Shown in pieces: positions 1-8,811 of a DNA stretch of 64,000 nt. The position numbers and the translations under genes are program-made. The stretch is taken from assembly GCA_934646865.1 (NCBI GenBank), contig CAKUEU010000001.1:62001-126000 (forward strand), in the 5' to 3' direction. The notes beneath the pieces were generated by a model, which saw only the letters and a list, made by a program, of their open reading frames with translations, was not told where the DNA came from and searched no databases. The number at the start of each line of letters is the position of its first letter. The first letter of the stretch is position 1. This DNA is from an uncultured Collinsella sp. GTDB taxonomy: Bacteria > Actinomycetota > Coriobacteriia > Coriobacteriales > Coriobacteriaceae.

Positions 1-417
1 ACGGAGATATTCAACAATCGAATCGGCAAGGGCTGTCCCTAACTGCCGGCACAAAAGGAACGTCCCTAAGTGCCGACAGTTAGGGACGTTCCTTTTCTGT
101 CGGCATTCGGGGACACTCCTTGCGGATTTGCGAGCAGTTTGCTCGTTTGTCGACGTACGGGTGTTCATTTGTCGACTTCTTGGGCTGTGGTCACCTGTTG
201 TTTATGTGGTGGCTGCGGGCATCTGGCTCAAAAGGGCGGGTTGGCCGTCTATGTTTACCTGCGGTTTTGTTGCGGTGCGCATTTTCGGTCAAGCTTTTCG
301 TCAAGTGTTTGGTCAGCATCTGGTTTGCAGCCGGAGGCCCATTTTGCCCGTGCTGGCAGTGGCTGCCCACCTTCCTCGTAAGCTCAAATTGAGGTCCATC
401 AGTTTGAGGAGGATGCC
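1..417. other. Intergenic region with a perfect 17-bp inverted repeat
   Basis: No convincing gene is seen here. Positions 53-69 (AAAAGGAACGTCCCTAA) are the exact reverse complement of 80-96, with a 10-nt loop. The surrounding bases (ctgtccctaactgccggc, tgtcggcattcggggaca) repeat the same words less precisely. The word GGAACGTCCCTAAGTGCCG recurs at about 53308-53326, so this is a dispersed intergenic palindrome family. Bases 120-400 show no coding signal I trust. A GGAGGA ribosome binding site for the next gene lies at about 406-412. Confidence 0.6.
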
Positions 418-1125
418 ATGACTGACCATGTTTTTGACCGAGCGCAGCTGTCCGAAGTCGTCGGCAACGATATTGCCGATATGGCTCACTTTTGGATGCT
501 GCGGAAGTTTCAATTCCTAGAGCCGGCTCGTGAGCAGTTCGAGATCATTGTCGATCCGTGGCTCAGCTATTGCACCGAGCCCTCACAAAACGAAATTATG
601 GCCTACAACATGGCGTTTACCGATTGGCTGCTCTTTGAGCGCCCCTATCGTCATGGTGCGACGCTGCTCGAACTGTATGTGGACGAGCCGCCGGCGTCGC
701 TTTCGGCTGCGTCGCTCAAACGGCTCGAGCAGGTGCGCGACACACAGTATTTCTCGCGCTTTGGCATTTTGGACAAGGATTCTGCAACCGGCATGGTTGC
801 GCTGAAGGATACGCGCACTGACCGTCGTTTTGATGTTTACGACCCGCACATCGTGCAAAAGGGGCACTGGAACGATGGCGCGATTGCGGTGCGCCTCGCG
901 TGCGTGGACGATGTCTGGCTGACGGCGGGGCAGCTCTATCTGTACGACATTGCCCGCCTGAGCGACACGGCAGTCGATGGGCCGGGCGCGGTGCATCCGG
1001 AGGACCTACAGGACGGTTTTGACACCTCGTGCATCAGTTTCTTCCTGCGTCTGGTTCGCGACATCATGGGGGCACAGGGACGATACGTGAAGTCGCTCAA
1101 CATCTACGAACAGGAGTGGGAGTAG
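418..1125 (+). CDS. Hypothetical protein
   Basis: This 235-residue protein was not recognised. It has no signal peptide, membrane segment or cysteine cluster and looks soluble and cytoplasmic, with a mixed alpha/beta composition and many aromatic residues. The start is supported by GGAGGA about 6 nt before the ATG. It stands alone: the region upstream is a palindromic repeat, and downstream comes the first 55-bp hairpin array. The codon use resembles that of its neighbours, so it is probably a real gene. No function can be proposed from the sequence alone. Confidence 0.75.
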   Translation: MTDHVFDRAQLSEVVGNDIADMAHFWMLRKFQFLEPAREQFEIIVDPWLSYCTEPSQNEIMAYNMAFTDWLLFERPYRHGATLLELYVDEPPASLSAASLKRLEQVRDTQYFSRFGILDKDSATGMVALKDTRTDRRFDVYDPHIVQKGHWNDGAIAVRLACVDDVWLTAGQLYLYDIARLSDTAVDGPGAVHPEDLQDGFDTSCISFFLRLVRDIMGAQGRYVKSLNIYEQEWE

Positions 1126-1163
1126 GGAGTGGGGTTGGCGATGTGCCGCTGCCCCTGGCTTTG

Positions 1164-1379
1164 TCTTGATCTGTAACATCTAGCGGCCAAAAACGGGTCT
1201 AATCGTTATAGATTGAGATTGAGGGTCGACCGTCGATACAAAATCTCAATCTGTAACAGTTAGAGGCCGAAAACCGGTCTACCTGTTACAGATTGAGACA
1301 AAGGATTGGTCTGCTGCCGAAAGATCTCGATTTGTAACATCTGGAGGCTTAGATGCCGTCTTCCTGTTACAGATTGAGA
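1164..1379 (+). repeat. 55-bp hairpin repeat array A (3 units)
   Basis: Three 55-bp units lie at 1164-1218, 1244-1298 and 1325-1379, with a period of 80-81 bp. Each unit starts with TCTCRATCTGTAACA and ends with its reverse complement TGTTACAGATTGAGA, around a variable centre of about 25 bp. The third unit overlaps the most upstream possible start of the next gene. The first unit is the most degenerate (its right arm reads GTTATAGATTGAGA). Confidence 0.9.
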
Positions 1380-2477
1380 CGTTTACCAGTGGCGGCAATG
1401 GCAGTAATGGTTCGTTTGCCAGAATTGGTGGTGATGGAAGTGTCCAATACTGTCCGCGAACACAAACATACGACTCGTAACACATTGGCGCGAAACAGGA
1501 TGCTCGCTCGGCTCACGGAGGCGGGGGAGCAGGGCGCGCTGCTCGCAACCCACGACAATGCCGAGCTCATGTGGCTGCGGCGCCATGTGGGGACCGACGA
1601 TATCGCGGAGCCCGAGCCGTATCTATTCTGTTTTCAACATGATTGGGATTTGCTGACGCCGTCGGAGCGGGCGCTGCGGACCATCAAGGGTCTTGCGGAG
1701 TTTCATCCCGATTGGGCGTTCTGGGGATATGACGCGGCCCTTCTGTGGGGCTTGGAAGTGCCGAACGATTTGCTCGGGCCGTGTTTTCTTGTTAAGACGG
1801 GCTGTTCTGCGCCGTTGAGCGGTGGGTGCAGGTTGCTGCGTCCGCAGGCGGCGGGTGCGCTAGAGCGCGTCGACGGTGTGCAGGTGACGCCGTTTTGGCG
1901 CACGGTGGAGGATTGCCTGCTACGGGCGCCGTTTTCGTATGGGTTGGCAATTGCCGATTCTGCCTTGCGGGCGAAGGGCTCGTCGCGCGATGAGTTGCGT
2001 GAGCGGCTTCGCGCCGATTGCGATGGTCGACGTGGGTATCGCAGGGCGCAGGTGATTGCGGCGTATACGGACGGGCTGTCCGAAAACGGCGGCGAGTCTC
2101 GTTTTCGAGCTTTCTTTATTGCGTACGGCTTTCCGGTGCCGGAGCTTCAGGTGGAGTTTCATGATCCGCTCGATCCGAGCCAAGTGTTTCGCGTCGACTA
2201 TTTCTGGCGGCTCGAGAACGGGACGTGCGTCATCGGCGAGCTGGACGGGAAGGGGAAGTATGCGCTGCAGGCCGGCGAGGGCCGGAAGTCCGTCGACCCG
2301 TTCGTCGCAGAGCGTCAGCGAGAATCTCATCTGACAATGCTCGGACACAAGGTGCTTCGGTTTACGTTCGATGAGCTCAAAGGCCCGGGGAAGCTGGTCG
2401 AGAAGATGAGGCTGGCGGGTATCCCGCAGCGGGCGGATTTGGCTGAGGAATGGAGGCGTCAGTGGTACGGGCGCTGA
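1353..2477 (+). CDS. AbiEi-like / DUF559-type nuclease-fold protein
   Basis: The protein (374 residues from the first ATG) resembles a common actinobacterial family with an AbiEi antitoxin-like N-terminal half and a C-terminal DUF559/Vsr-like domain. Visible landmarks are FWGYDAALLWGLEVP, the VTPFWRTVEDCLL segment, GESRFRAFF, and VDYFW followed by ELDGKGK at about residues 281-302. A final ERQRESHLTMLGHKVLRF segment fits a PD-(D/E)XK-type fold. Whether it cuts DNA is not established. The start is uncertain. ATG 1353 has a GGAGG just upstream but sits inside a hairpin repeat; ATGs at 1398, 1407 and 1434 are in frame and avoid coding the repeat. No partner toxin or antitoxin gene is adjacent. 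Arrays A and B bracket the gene. Confidence 0.7.
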   Translation: MPSSCYRLRRLPVAAMAVMVRLPELVVMEVSNTVREHKHTTRNTLARNRMLARLTEAGEQGALLATHDNAELMWLRRHVGTDDIAEPEPYLFCFQHDWDLLTPSERALRTIKGLAEFHPDWAFWGYDAALLWGLEVPNDLLGPCFLVKTGCSAPLSGGCRLLRPQAAGALERVDGVQVTPFWRTVEDCLLRAPFSYGLAIADSALRAKGSSRDELRERLRADCDGRRGYRRAQVIAAYTDGLSENGGESRFRAFFIAYGFPVPELQVEFHDPLDPSQVFRVDYFWRLENGTCVIGELDGKGKYALQAGEGRKSVDPFVAERQRESHLTMLGHKVLRFTFDELKGPGKLVEKMRLAGIPQRADLAEEWRRQWYGR

Positions 2478-2486
2478 GAGGGTTTG

Positions 2487-2783
2487 TCTCGATCTGTAAC
2501 ACCTGGAGGCAGTTTGGGGCCGTAGCTGTTACAGATTGAGATGAACGGGCACGGGGCTGTCCGAATGTCTCGATTTGTAACATCTGGAGGCAATTCTGGT
2601 TCGTAACTGTTACAGATCGAGACGGAAGGTTGGCTGCCGATGAATTATCTCAATCTGTAACACCTGGCGGCTGAAAACCGGTTTACCTGTTACAGATCGA
2701 GACAAAGGGTTGGACCGCTGCCGAAAGATCTTGTTCTGTAACATCTGGAGGGCAAAACCCGGTATTCCTGTTACGGATCGAGA
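2487..2783 (+). repeat. 55-bp hairpin repeat array B (4 units)
   Basis: Units lie at 2487-2541, 2568-2622, 2648-2702 and 2729-2783, spaced 80-81 bp. They share the same terminal 15-bp inverted repeats and the asymmetric centre beginning CTGGAGG as array A. The array begins 10 bp after the stop codon of the AbiEi-like gene. Confidence 0.9.
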
Positions 2784-2941
2784 TGTTTCGTGGTCGCGGT
2801 CACGGCTGGGGTGGAGCCGTATCGGCCGCGCCCATCCCTGCGCCCCCTCTTTTCTCCGTTAACCGATATGCCCGACTTTAGCTTGCTACATTGGGTGATA
2901 ATGGACAAATGTTGAAGTTTTTTGAGGGGGAGGAGTCCGAT

Positions 2942-4312
2942 ATGGCGTCTGCCGATCGTCCCACGTTGTTTATCAATGCGACTATTCTGGATGGCTCGGA
3001 GCATATGGAGCCGCAGTCCGATATGGCGGTGGCTGTTGAACGCGGCGTCATCACGTGGATCGGCCCGAGTGCCGTGGCACAGGCGCCGGCGGGTGCCGAG
3101 GTCATCGACCTGGCAGGCGCGTACCTCATGCCGGGCCTCATCAACATGCACGTGCATCTGTGCGGTTCGGGCAAGCCGGTCTCGGCGGGTGATGCGGGCG
3201 CGCTCATGAAGAAGCTCGATAATCCCGTGGGCCGCGCCATCGTTCGTCATATCCTCAAGGGCAGCGCCCAGCAGCAGCTGGCGAGCGGCGTGACCACGGT
3301 ACGCGGCGCAGGTGACCCGCTGTTTGCCGACATCGCCGTGCGCGACGCCATCGACGCCGGCAAGTATCAGGGCCCGCGTCTGGTGGCGCCGGGCACGGGC
3401 GTTACGGTGCCGGGCGGCCACGGCGCGGGTCTGTTCGCACAGGTGGCCAATACTCCCGCCGAGGCAGCCGAGCAGGTGCGCGACCTGTATGCGCGCGGCG
3501 CCGACGTCATCAAGTTGTTCGTGACGGGTGGCGTGTTCGACGCGACCGAGGTGGGCGAGCCGGGTGTGCTGCGCATGCCGGTCGATGTCGCCGCGGCGGC
3601 GTGCAAGGCGGCGCACGAGGTCGGCCTTCCGGTTATGGCCCATGTCGAGAGTACCGAGGGCGTGAAGGCCGCGCTTCAAGCGGGCGTCGACACGATCGAG
3701 CATGGTGCTCCGATGACATCCGAGATCCTGGAGCTGTATCGCGGTGCCGCGGGTACCCAGCTTGAGGGCCGCGCGCCGAGCGTGACCTGCACAATCAGCC
3801 CAGCGCTGCCGTTTGTGCTGCTCGATCCGGAGAAGACCCATTCGACCGACACGCAAAAGAAGAACGGCGATATTGTGTGCTCGGGCATTATCGAGAGTGC
3901 TCGCGCTGCCCTGGATGCCGGCGTTAAGGTGGGCCTGGGCACGGACTCGAGCTGCCCGTTCGTGACGCAGTACGACATGTGGCGCGAGGTGGCTTACTTT
4001 GCCAAGTACGTTGGCGTGAGCAACGCCTTTGCGCTGCATACGGCCACGCAGGTCAATGCCGAGCTTTTGGGCTTGGGTGGTGAGACCGGTACGATCGAGT
4101 GCGGCAAGGCGGCCGACATTCTGGTGACGCGCAAGAATCCTCTGGATGACCTGTCGGCGCTTCGCGAGCCGATGCACGTAATGTGCCGCGGTGAGCTGGT
4201 GCGCAAACTGAAGGTCAAGTATATCCCTGAGGTGGACGCCGAACTCGACGCGATTATGGCCATGCCTGCCGAGGCGCTGGCCGAGGAGCTTGCGCGCGAT
4301 GGCGTGGCGTAG
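2942..4312 (+). CDS. Amidohydrolase family protein (imidazolonepropionase/prolidase-like)
   Basis: This is a 456-residue metal-dependent hydrolase of the amidohydrolase superfamily, probably cytoplasmic. The metal ligands are visible: the HxH pair at residues 70 and 72 (MPGLINMHVHLCG), a candidate bridging lysine in DVIKLFVTGG near residue 191, histidines in VMAHVES (about 235) and TIEHG (about 255), and the aspartate in LGTDSSC (about 336). The C-terminal ADILV segment, typical of the composite beta-sandwich domain, is present. Its substrate cannot be read from sequence; family members cleave cyclic amides, Xaa-Pro dipeptides or related compounds. The start at 2942 has a strong GGGGGAGGAG ribosome binding site, better than upstream in-frame starts. 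It is monocistronic, with a terminator at 4370. Confidence 0.85.
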   Translation: MASADRPTLFINATILDGSEHMEPQSDMAVAVERGVITWIGPSAVAQAPAGAEVIDLAGAYLMPGLINMHVHLCGSGKPVSAGDAGALMKKLDNPVGRAIVRHILKGSAQQQLASGVTTVRGAGDPLFADIAVRDAIDAGKYQGPRLVAPGTGVTVPGGHGAGLFAQVANTPAEAAEQVRDLYARGADVIKLFVTGGVFDATEVGEPGVLRMPVDVAAAACKAAHEVGLPVMAHVESTEGVKAALQAGVDTIEHGAPMTSEILELYRGAAGTQLEGRAPSVTCTISPALPFVLLDPEKTHSTDTQKKNGDIVCSGIIESARAALDAGVKVGLGTDSSCPFVTQYDMWREVAYFAKYVGVSNAFALHTATQVNAELLGLGGETGTIECGKAADILVTRKNPLDDLSALREPMHVMCRGELVRKLKVKYIPEVDAELDAIMAMPAEALAEELARDGVA

Positions 4313-4369
4313 GCACTGGCGTGACGGGGGCGACAGTTTTCGTCGAATGCTGTCGCCTCACGCAAAAAA

Positions 4370-4402
4370 CCGAGGTCTCAACACGAGACCTCGGCTTTTT
4401 TA
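4370..4402 (+). terminator. Rho-independent terminator after the amidohydrolase
   Basis: A perfect 10-bp stem (CCGAGGTCTC, 4370-4379, with GAGACCTCGG, 4385-4394) with an AACAC loop is followed by a run of six T. Confidence 0.9.
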
Positions 4403-4463
4403 TCGAACAAATACTTAAGATTTGGGACAAACAAACCTGATTAATTTGTCCCACGTGCGGTGG

Positions 4464-4937
4464 CTAGGAGCGGGTTTCCATCTTGGCGTGGCACTTGGGG
4501 CAGGTGACGCGGATCTTGCCCTTGCCCTTGGGGACGGAGAGCATCTGGCCGCAGTTGGGGCACTTGAGGTAGGCCGTGGTCTTGCGACCCTTCCACATCT
4601 TCTTGGCCGTGCGCTTGGCACGCTCAAAGTCCTCCTTGCTGGTACCGGCAGCACGCGAGGCATTGGCCGCCGTGGTACCGCCGCCCAAGCTGGCGACGAA
4701 CTTGCCCAGACCGGGGACGTTCGCGGTCGCGGCGACAAAGGCCTCGTTCTCCTTACGGCGTGCGTCGGCGTTCTTGGACAGGCCGCGCAGCACGCCGATC
4801 ACGATGACGGCGATGGCGATCCAACTGAGCCACTGGAAATGTGCGAGCGACCCAATCATCGCGAGGATGATACCGAAAAAGCCCAGCACGATGGTGAGTT
4901 CGTCGGCGCCGTTGCGACCTTTCATAAAGTTATCCAT
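4464..4937 (-). CDS. Membrane protein with C-terminal zinc ribbon
   Basis: The 157-residue protein has two hydrophobic helices near the N-terminus (about residues 14-30 and 36-50, around GIILAMIG and WIAIAVIVIG). A basic central region follows, then a C-terminal zinc ribbon (LKCPNCGQML ... VTCPKCHAKM). The ribbon should lie in the cytoplasm and bind zinc; its partner is unknown. It lies downstream of csoR on the same strand, but 177 bp of palindromic repeat separate the two, so co-transcription is doubtful. The zinc-ribbon plus membrane-helix design recurs in several proteins of the 16-47 kb island, though those carry the ribbon at the N-terminus. Confidence 0.75.
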   Translation of the reverse strand: MDNFMKGRNGADELTIVLGFFGIILAMIGSLAHFQWLSWIAIAVIVIGVLRGLSKNADARRKENEAFVAATANVPGLGKFVASLGGGTTAANASRAAGTSKEDFERAKRTAKKMWKGRKTTAYLKCPNCGQMLSVPKGKGKIRVTCPKCHAKMETRS

Positions 4938-4983
4938 GCAGATTACCTTTCATTCGATATGCTGCACGCCTTTATACCCCATT

Positions 4984-5048
4984 TGGTGCATAGGGGACAG
5001 GTTAATCTGCACCAATGTGGTGCAAACGTACCTGTCCCCATTGCACCA
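4984..5048. repeat. Intergenic inverted repeat (TGGTGCA...GGGGACAGGT)
   Basis: TGGTGCATAGGGGACAGGT (4984-5002) pairs with ACCTGTCCCCATTGCACCA (5030-5048) with about one mismatch or bulge. Further copies of the words ggtgcaa and ctgtcccc continue to about 5100. It looks like a dispersed palindrome rather than a terminator, since no T-run follows on either strand. Confidence 0.65.
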
Positions 5049-5114
5049 GTGGCGGCGCAAGTCTGTCCCCGATGCACCAAGATGGTGCAAAGAAACCTGA
5101 CCCTCTTGCATCAA

Positions 5115-5387
5115 TTACTTGGCGAGCTTGTCGACGACGCGTTCGATTTCGGCGAGCTTGGCGGCCTTGAGCTCTTCGTCTCCCGATTCGATGGCAGATG
5201 CGACGCAGCCCTCGATATGGGCCTTGAGCACATCGGCGTTGATCCGCGCGATGAGTGCCTGCGTGGCCATGAGCTGCGTGGAGATGTCGACGCAGTAACG
5301 GTCCTCCTCGACCATCCGCAGGATGCCGTCGATCTGCCCGCGTGCCGTCTTGAGCATGCGGGTCACCGATTTATGATCTGCCATCAT
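5115..5387 (-). CDS. csoR: Copper-sensing transcriptional repressor CsoR
   Basis: This 90-residue all-helical protein belongs to the CsoR/RcnR family of metal-sensing repressors. The Cu(I) ligand set Cys-His-Cys is present at C32 (RYCVDI), H57 (LKAHIEG) and C61, which favours copper over nickel or formaldehyde sensing. Family members bind DNA without metal and release it when Cu(I) binds. The gene lies at the 3' side of copA and the copZ-like gene on the same strand, and an operator-like palindrome precedes copA. Autoregulation of the cluster is therefore likely. ATG at 5387 or 5384 are equally possible. Confidence 0.9.
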   Translation of the reverse strand: MMADHKSVTRMLKTARGQIDGILRMVEEDRYCVDISTQLMATQALIARINADVLKAHIEGCVASAIESGDEELKAAKLAEIERVVDKLAK

Positions 5388-5431
5388 GGCGAGTCCTCGT
5401 TTCTGGTCGATCCTTCAAATACCTCACCCTC

Positions 5432-5498
5432 AGTTGCGGTGAAATAGTTCCTGATTGAAGGCTTAAAGCGTTTAAACCGGAACTATTTCACCGCAACT
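5432..5498. repeat. Perfect 20-bp inverted repeat (AGTTGCGGTGAAATAG family)
   Basis: AGTTGCGGTGAAATAGTTCC (5432-5451) is the exact reverse complement of 5479-5498, with a 27-nt loop. A related pair (AGTTGCGGTGGAATACGGG and CCCTATTTCACCGCAACT) lies at 53198-53264. It sits between copZ and csoR, so it would form a stable hairpin in a cluster-wide transcript. Confidence 0.85.
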
Positions 5499-5521
5499 TC
5501 TGGGGGGGCAGGTGGCAGTTG

Positions 5522-5743
5522 CTACGCGGCGGTTACGGACAGGGCGTGGAACTTTTCGCCGGCGCCCTCGACGGCGGCGGCGAGCTGCTCGGCGGTTACG
5601 GTGTCGGCGCACTCAACCTGGACGGTCTGGGTCTCGTGATCGGCATCGGCGTCGGTCACGCCGGCCACGTTGAGCAGCGCGGTCTCCACGGTAGCATCGC
5701 AATGGCCGCACATGAGGCCCGAAGTCTCAATCGTGTAACGCAT
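5522..5743 (-). CDS. copZ: Heavy-metal-associated domain protein, CopZ-like copper chaperone
   Basis: The 73-residue protein is a single HMA domain with the MxCxxC metal site (GLMCGHCDATVE). CopZ-type chaperones carry Cu(I) in the cytoplasm to CopA. The start at 5743 has an AGAAAGGA ribosome binding site and gives the family's usual length; a longer reading up to 5854 would add an unrelated tail. It lies between copA and csoR on the same strand, 147 bp after copA. The gene symbol is assigned from domain and context. An HMA protein for another metal is possible but less likely beside a Cys-His-Cys CsoR. Confidence 0.85.
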   Translation of the reverse strand: MRYTIETSGLMCGHCDATVETALLNVAGVTDADADHETQTVQVECADTVTAEQLAAAVEGAGEKFHALSVTAA

Positions 5744-5890
5744 GGGTATTCCTTTCTGTTGTGTCGGCTTTCCCAGGCACCCGACCTTGACCTTCAAACC
5801 GTCGCTCGCGTACCAAAGTACGCGTCGCTCCTCTTTCAGGTCAATCTCGGGCACCTGGAAAACCCGTTCTAAATGGACGTAATTGTGAAC

Positions 5891-8230
5891 CTATTTTGCC
5901 ACTTTAGGCTTAAAGGATTTCAGGCGTAGGGCATTGCTTACGACGCAGACACTCGACAGGCTCATGGCTGCGGCGCCGAACATGGGCGAGAGTTGCCAGC
6001 CGGTGAGCGGGAAGAACACGCCCGCGGCCAGCGGGATACCGATGCCGTTGTAGAACAGCGCCCAGAACAGATCCTGCTTGATGTTGCGGATCGTGGCGCG
6101 TGATAGCTCGATGGCACGGGCGACGTCCATGAGGTCGCTGCGCATGAGCACCACGTCGGCACCCTCCTTGGCGATGTCGGCGCCGGTGCCGATGGCAAGG
6201 CCCACATCGGCGCGCGCCAGGGCGGGGGAGTCGTTGATGCCGTCGCCCACCATGGCGACCTTGCCGCCCGCGTCCTGCAGCTCGCGCACGTGGCGCTCCT
6301 TGTCGGCGGGAAGAACGTCGGCGATAACCTGCTCGCTGGTAAGCCCCACGCGGCGGGCGATGGCCTCGGCCGTCACGCGGTTGTCGCCGGTGAGCATGCG
6401 CACGTCGACGCCGAGCGAGCGCAGCGCGGCGATAGCTCCGGCGCTCGTCTCCTTGACCTCATCGGCCACGGCGATGGTGCCGGCAAGCTCGCCGTTCTTG
6501 GCGAAGAACAGCGGCGTCTTGCCCTCGGCGGCAAATTGCTCGGCAAGGCCCACGGGCACGGTGACCTCCAGCTCGTTCATCAGGCGCACGTTGCCGGCGG
6601 CGATGGCGTTTTGACCTTCGCGCGCCGTAACGCCGCGACCGGGCACGGCGGCAAAGTCCTCGACCATGCGCGCGACGATGCCACGCGTTTCGCACTCGGC
6701 CATAATCGCCTCGGCCAGCGGATGCTCGCTCGAGCGCTCCAGCGCGGCGGCAAGCTTGAGCAGGGCTTTCTCGCTCATGGCAGGCGTCCCGTCGGCGCGC
6801 GTCGCCACCACGATGTCGGTTACGGCCGGCTTGCCGCGGGTGACGGTGCCCGTCTTGTCGAGTACCACGGTGCCCACGCTGCGCAGGTTCTCCAGCGCCT
6901 CGGCGCTCTTAAACAGAATACCCATCTCGGCGCCCTTGCCGGTGCCGACCATAATGGCGACGGGCGTGGCCAGGCCCAGCGCGCACGGGCAGCTGATCAC
7001 CAGCACGGCGACGGCGGAGGTGAGCGCCTCGTTCACGCTGCCGGTCAGCGCCAGCCACGCCGCAAAGGTCACGGCCGAGATGACAAACACCACGGGCACA
7101 AACACGCCGGCGACCTTATCGGCCATGCGGGCGATGGGCGCCTTGGTGGCGTTGGCGTCCTCGACGAGCTGGATGATCTTGGCGAGCGACGTGTCGGCGC
7201 CCACGCGCGTAGCACGAAAGGTGAACGACCCGGTGCGGTTGACCGTGGCGGCGTTGACGGTGTCGCCGGCGGTCTTTTCCACGGGGATGGACTCTCCGGT
7301 AAGCGCGCTCTCATCGACGGCCGAGGCACCCTCGAGCACCACGCCGTCGACGGGGATGGACTCGCCGGGGCGCACGCGCAGCACCTGGCCGGGCAGGATG
7401 GCATCGACGTCGACGGTGGTCTCGGTACCGTCCTCGGCCACGACGGTCGCGGTCTTGGGCGCAAGGTCGATCAGCGCTTCGATCGCACCGCCGGTCTTAG
7501 ACTTGCTGCGCGTCTCGAGGTACTTGCCCACGGTGACGAGCGACAGAATCGTGCCGGCGCTCTCAAAATACAGGTTGTCCATGCCCGTCATCATGGCCTC
7601 GTGGACCTGTCCTGCGGCCAGCTGGTCGGCCATGATGAACATGGCGTAGAACGACCAGGCGATGGATGCGGTGGCGCCGACGGCGATGAGCGCATCCATG
7701 GTGGGCGCGCCGTGCACGAGCGATTTAAAGCCGTTGATAAAGTACGCGTCGTTGACGTAGACGATGGGGATGAGCAGGACGAGCTCGGTGAGGGCGAGCG
7801 TCATGCTGTGCGTGTGGTCGGTGAAAACGCTGGGCAGCGGCCAGCCGAGCATGTGCCCCATGCCTATGTAGAACAGCGGGATGAGGAAGATGATTGAGAC
7901 GATGAGTCGGGTGCGCATGGCGGAGGCGGCTACCTCCAGCTTTTTGGTGGGCGACTCCATATGGGCGGCGCCGGACCTGGCCTGCGCGCTGCCGCTCGGG
8001 GCGGCTTCGGTGCCCGCGCTGACGGGCGATGCCGAGTAGCCCGCGCGGTCGACGGCGGTGCAGATGTCGTCGGGGGTGACCTGCGCGGGGTCGTAGTCGA
8101 CCAGCATGGAGCCGGCGAGCAGATTGACTGCGACGCTTTGGACGCCATCGAGCTTGCTGACGGCGCGATCCACGTGTGCCTGGCAGGCGGCGCACGTCAT
8201 GCCGCCCACGTCGAACTTATCTTGAGCCAT
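5891..8230 (-). CDS. copA: Copper-translocating P1B-type ATPase CopA
   Basis: The 779-residue membrane pump should export Cu(I) at the cost of ATP. It has one N-terminal HMA domain (GGMTCAAC, C13 and C16), a linker, and membrane helices. It also has the CPC ion-binding motif ([12 protein letters not shown], about residue 414), the phosphorylation motif DKTGTVTRG (about 456), an HP-containing N-domain segment ([10 protein letters not shown]) and the hinge motif [10 protein letters not shown] (about 661). CPC together with the copper chaperone and CsoR supports copper specificity. Length and domain order are normal for the family. The ATG at 8230 has an AGAAAGGAGAGG ribosome binding site. It is the first gene of the copper cluster. 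Confidence 0.95.
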   Translation of the reverse strand: MAQDKFDVGGMTCAACQAHVDRAVSKLDGVQSVAVNLLAGSMLVDYDPAQVTPDDICTAVDRAGYSASPVSAGTEAAPSGSAQARSGAAHMESPTKKLEVAASAMRTRLIVSIIFLIPLFYIGMGHMLGWPLPSVFTDHTHSMTLALTELVLLIPIVYVNDAYFINGFKSLVHGAPTMDALIAVGATASIAWSFYAMFIMADQLAAGQVHEAMMTGMDNLYFESAGTILSLVTVGKYLETRSKSKTGGAIEALIDLAPKTATVVAEDGTETTVDVDAILPGQVLRVRPGESIPVDGVVLEGASAVDESALTGESIPVEKTAGDTVNAATVNRTGSFTFRATRVGADTSLAKIIQLVEDANATKAPIARMADKVAGVFVPVVFVISAVTFAAWLALTGSVNEALTSAVAVLVISCPCALGLATPVAIMVGTGKGAEMGILFKSAEALENLRSVGTVVLDKTGTVTRGKPAVTDIVVATRADGTPAMSEKALLKLAAALERSSEHPLAEAIMAECETRGIVARMVEDFAAVPGRGVTAREGQNAIAAGNVRLMNELEVTVPVGLAEQFAAEGKTPLFFAKNGELAGTIAVADEVKETSAGAIAALRSLGVDVRMLTGDNRVTAEAIARRVGLTSEQVIADVLPADKERHVRELQDAGGKVAMVGDGINDSPALARADVGLAIGTGADIAKEGADVVLMRSDLMDVARAIELSRATIRNIKQDLFWALFYNGIGIPLAAGVFFPLTGWQLSPMFGAAAMSLSSVCVVSNALRLKSFKPKVAK

Positions 8231-8282
8231 GGCCTCTCCTTTCTGTGGGGTAATGTCGGAAATGTTAACCTGCCGATACTAT

Positions 8283-8305
8283 ACACCCATACCCCCTGGG
8301 GGTGT
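8283..8305 (-). promoter_or_regulatory. Putative CsoR operator and copA promoter
   Basis: ACCCCCTGGGGGT (8291-8303) is a perfect odd palindrome of the G-tract type bound by CsoR. On the minus strand it lies between TGGACA and TATAGT, which could serve as -35 and -10 elements 19 bp apart. Repressor binding there would block RNA polymerase. The promoter boxes are my reading; the palindrome is directly visible. Confidence 0.65.
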
Positions 8306-8382
8306 CCAGTGGGGATAGAAATGTATGACATTTCGTTTCAGAAGGGGTCAGCTGCCGGGCCAGCGGACCGTCCAACCATTCA

Positions 8383-8679
8383 TCTCAATCTGTAACAACT
8401 AGACCTGTTTTTGGACCTTAACTGTTACAGATTGAGACAAACCATCAGCCAACAACTCAAATGTCTCAATCTGTAACATCTGGAGAGGTTTTTGACCCCT
8501 TACTGTTACAGATTGAGATGTTGTCTCGTGGGGTTGAGATTTGTCTCGTTTTGTAACATCTGGGGACCGTTTTGCCGAGTAGATGTTACAGATTTAGACA
8601 AACCGTCCGGCCGCCACCTCAATATCTCGATCAATAACATCTAGCAGCGAAAATGACCCCTTACTGTTACAGATCAAGA
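8383..8679 (+). repeat. 55-bp hairpin repeat array C (4 units)
   Basis: Units lie at 8383-8437, 8464-8518, 8544-8598 and 8625-8679 with an 80-81-bp period. The last unit is degenerate on both arms (TCTCGATCAATAACA and TGTTACAGATCAAGA). The array lies between copA and the LPXTG gene, downstream of both convergent ends only for the latter. Confidence 0.9.
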
Positions 8680-8712
8680 CAAACTGGAGCAGGTGCCTTG
8701 AACCCTGCAATG

Positions 8713-8750
8713 AAAAACGCCGGGGCGCCCGTGTGATGGACGCCCCGGCG
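8713..8750 (-). terminator. Terminator of the LPXTG surface-protein gene
   Basis: CGCCGGGGCG (8718-8727) pairs with CGCCCCGGCG (8741-8750). On the minus strand the stem is followed by a run of five T (AAAAA at 8713-8717). Confidence 0.85.
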
Positions 8751-8811
8751 TATGTTGGGCGGGGTTTACGGAGTAGCGGGAGAGGGGGGAGAAGCCGTCC
8801 TCCCGAAATCC

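Noticed and set aside
70-392. Short overlapping open frames at the window start
   Set aside because: They overlap each other in different frames, start within a palindromic repeat and show no domain or ribosome binding site.
2771-4177. Antisense open frame over the amidohydrolase
   Set aside because: It is His/Arg-rich with no domain, while the plus strand encodes a complete metal-dependent hydrolase.
6290-7897. Antisense open frame over copA
   Set aside because: Gly/Arg/His-rich shadow of a complete P-type ATPase.
8283-8305. CueR (MerR-type) control of copA because of a 19-bp spacer
   Set aside because: The palindrome is a G-tract CsoR type and csoR is in the cluster; no MerR-family gene is seen.
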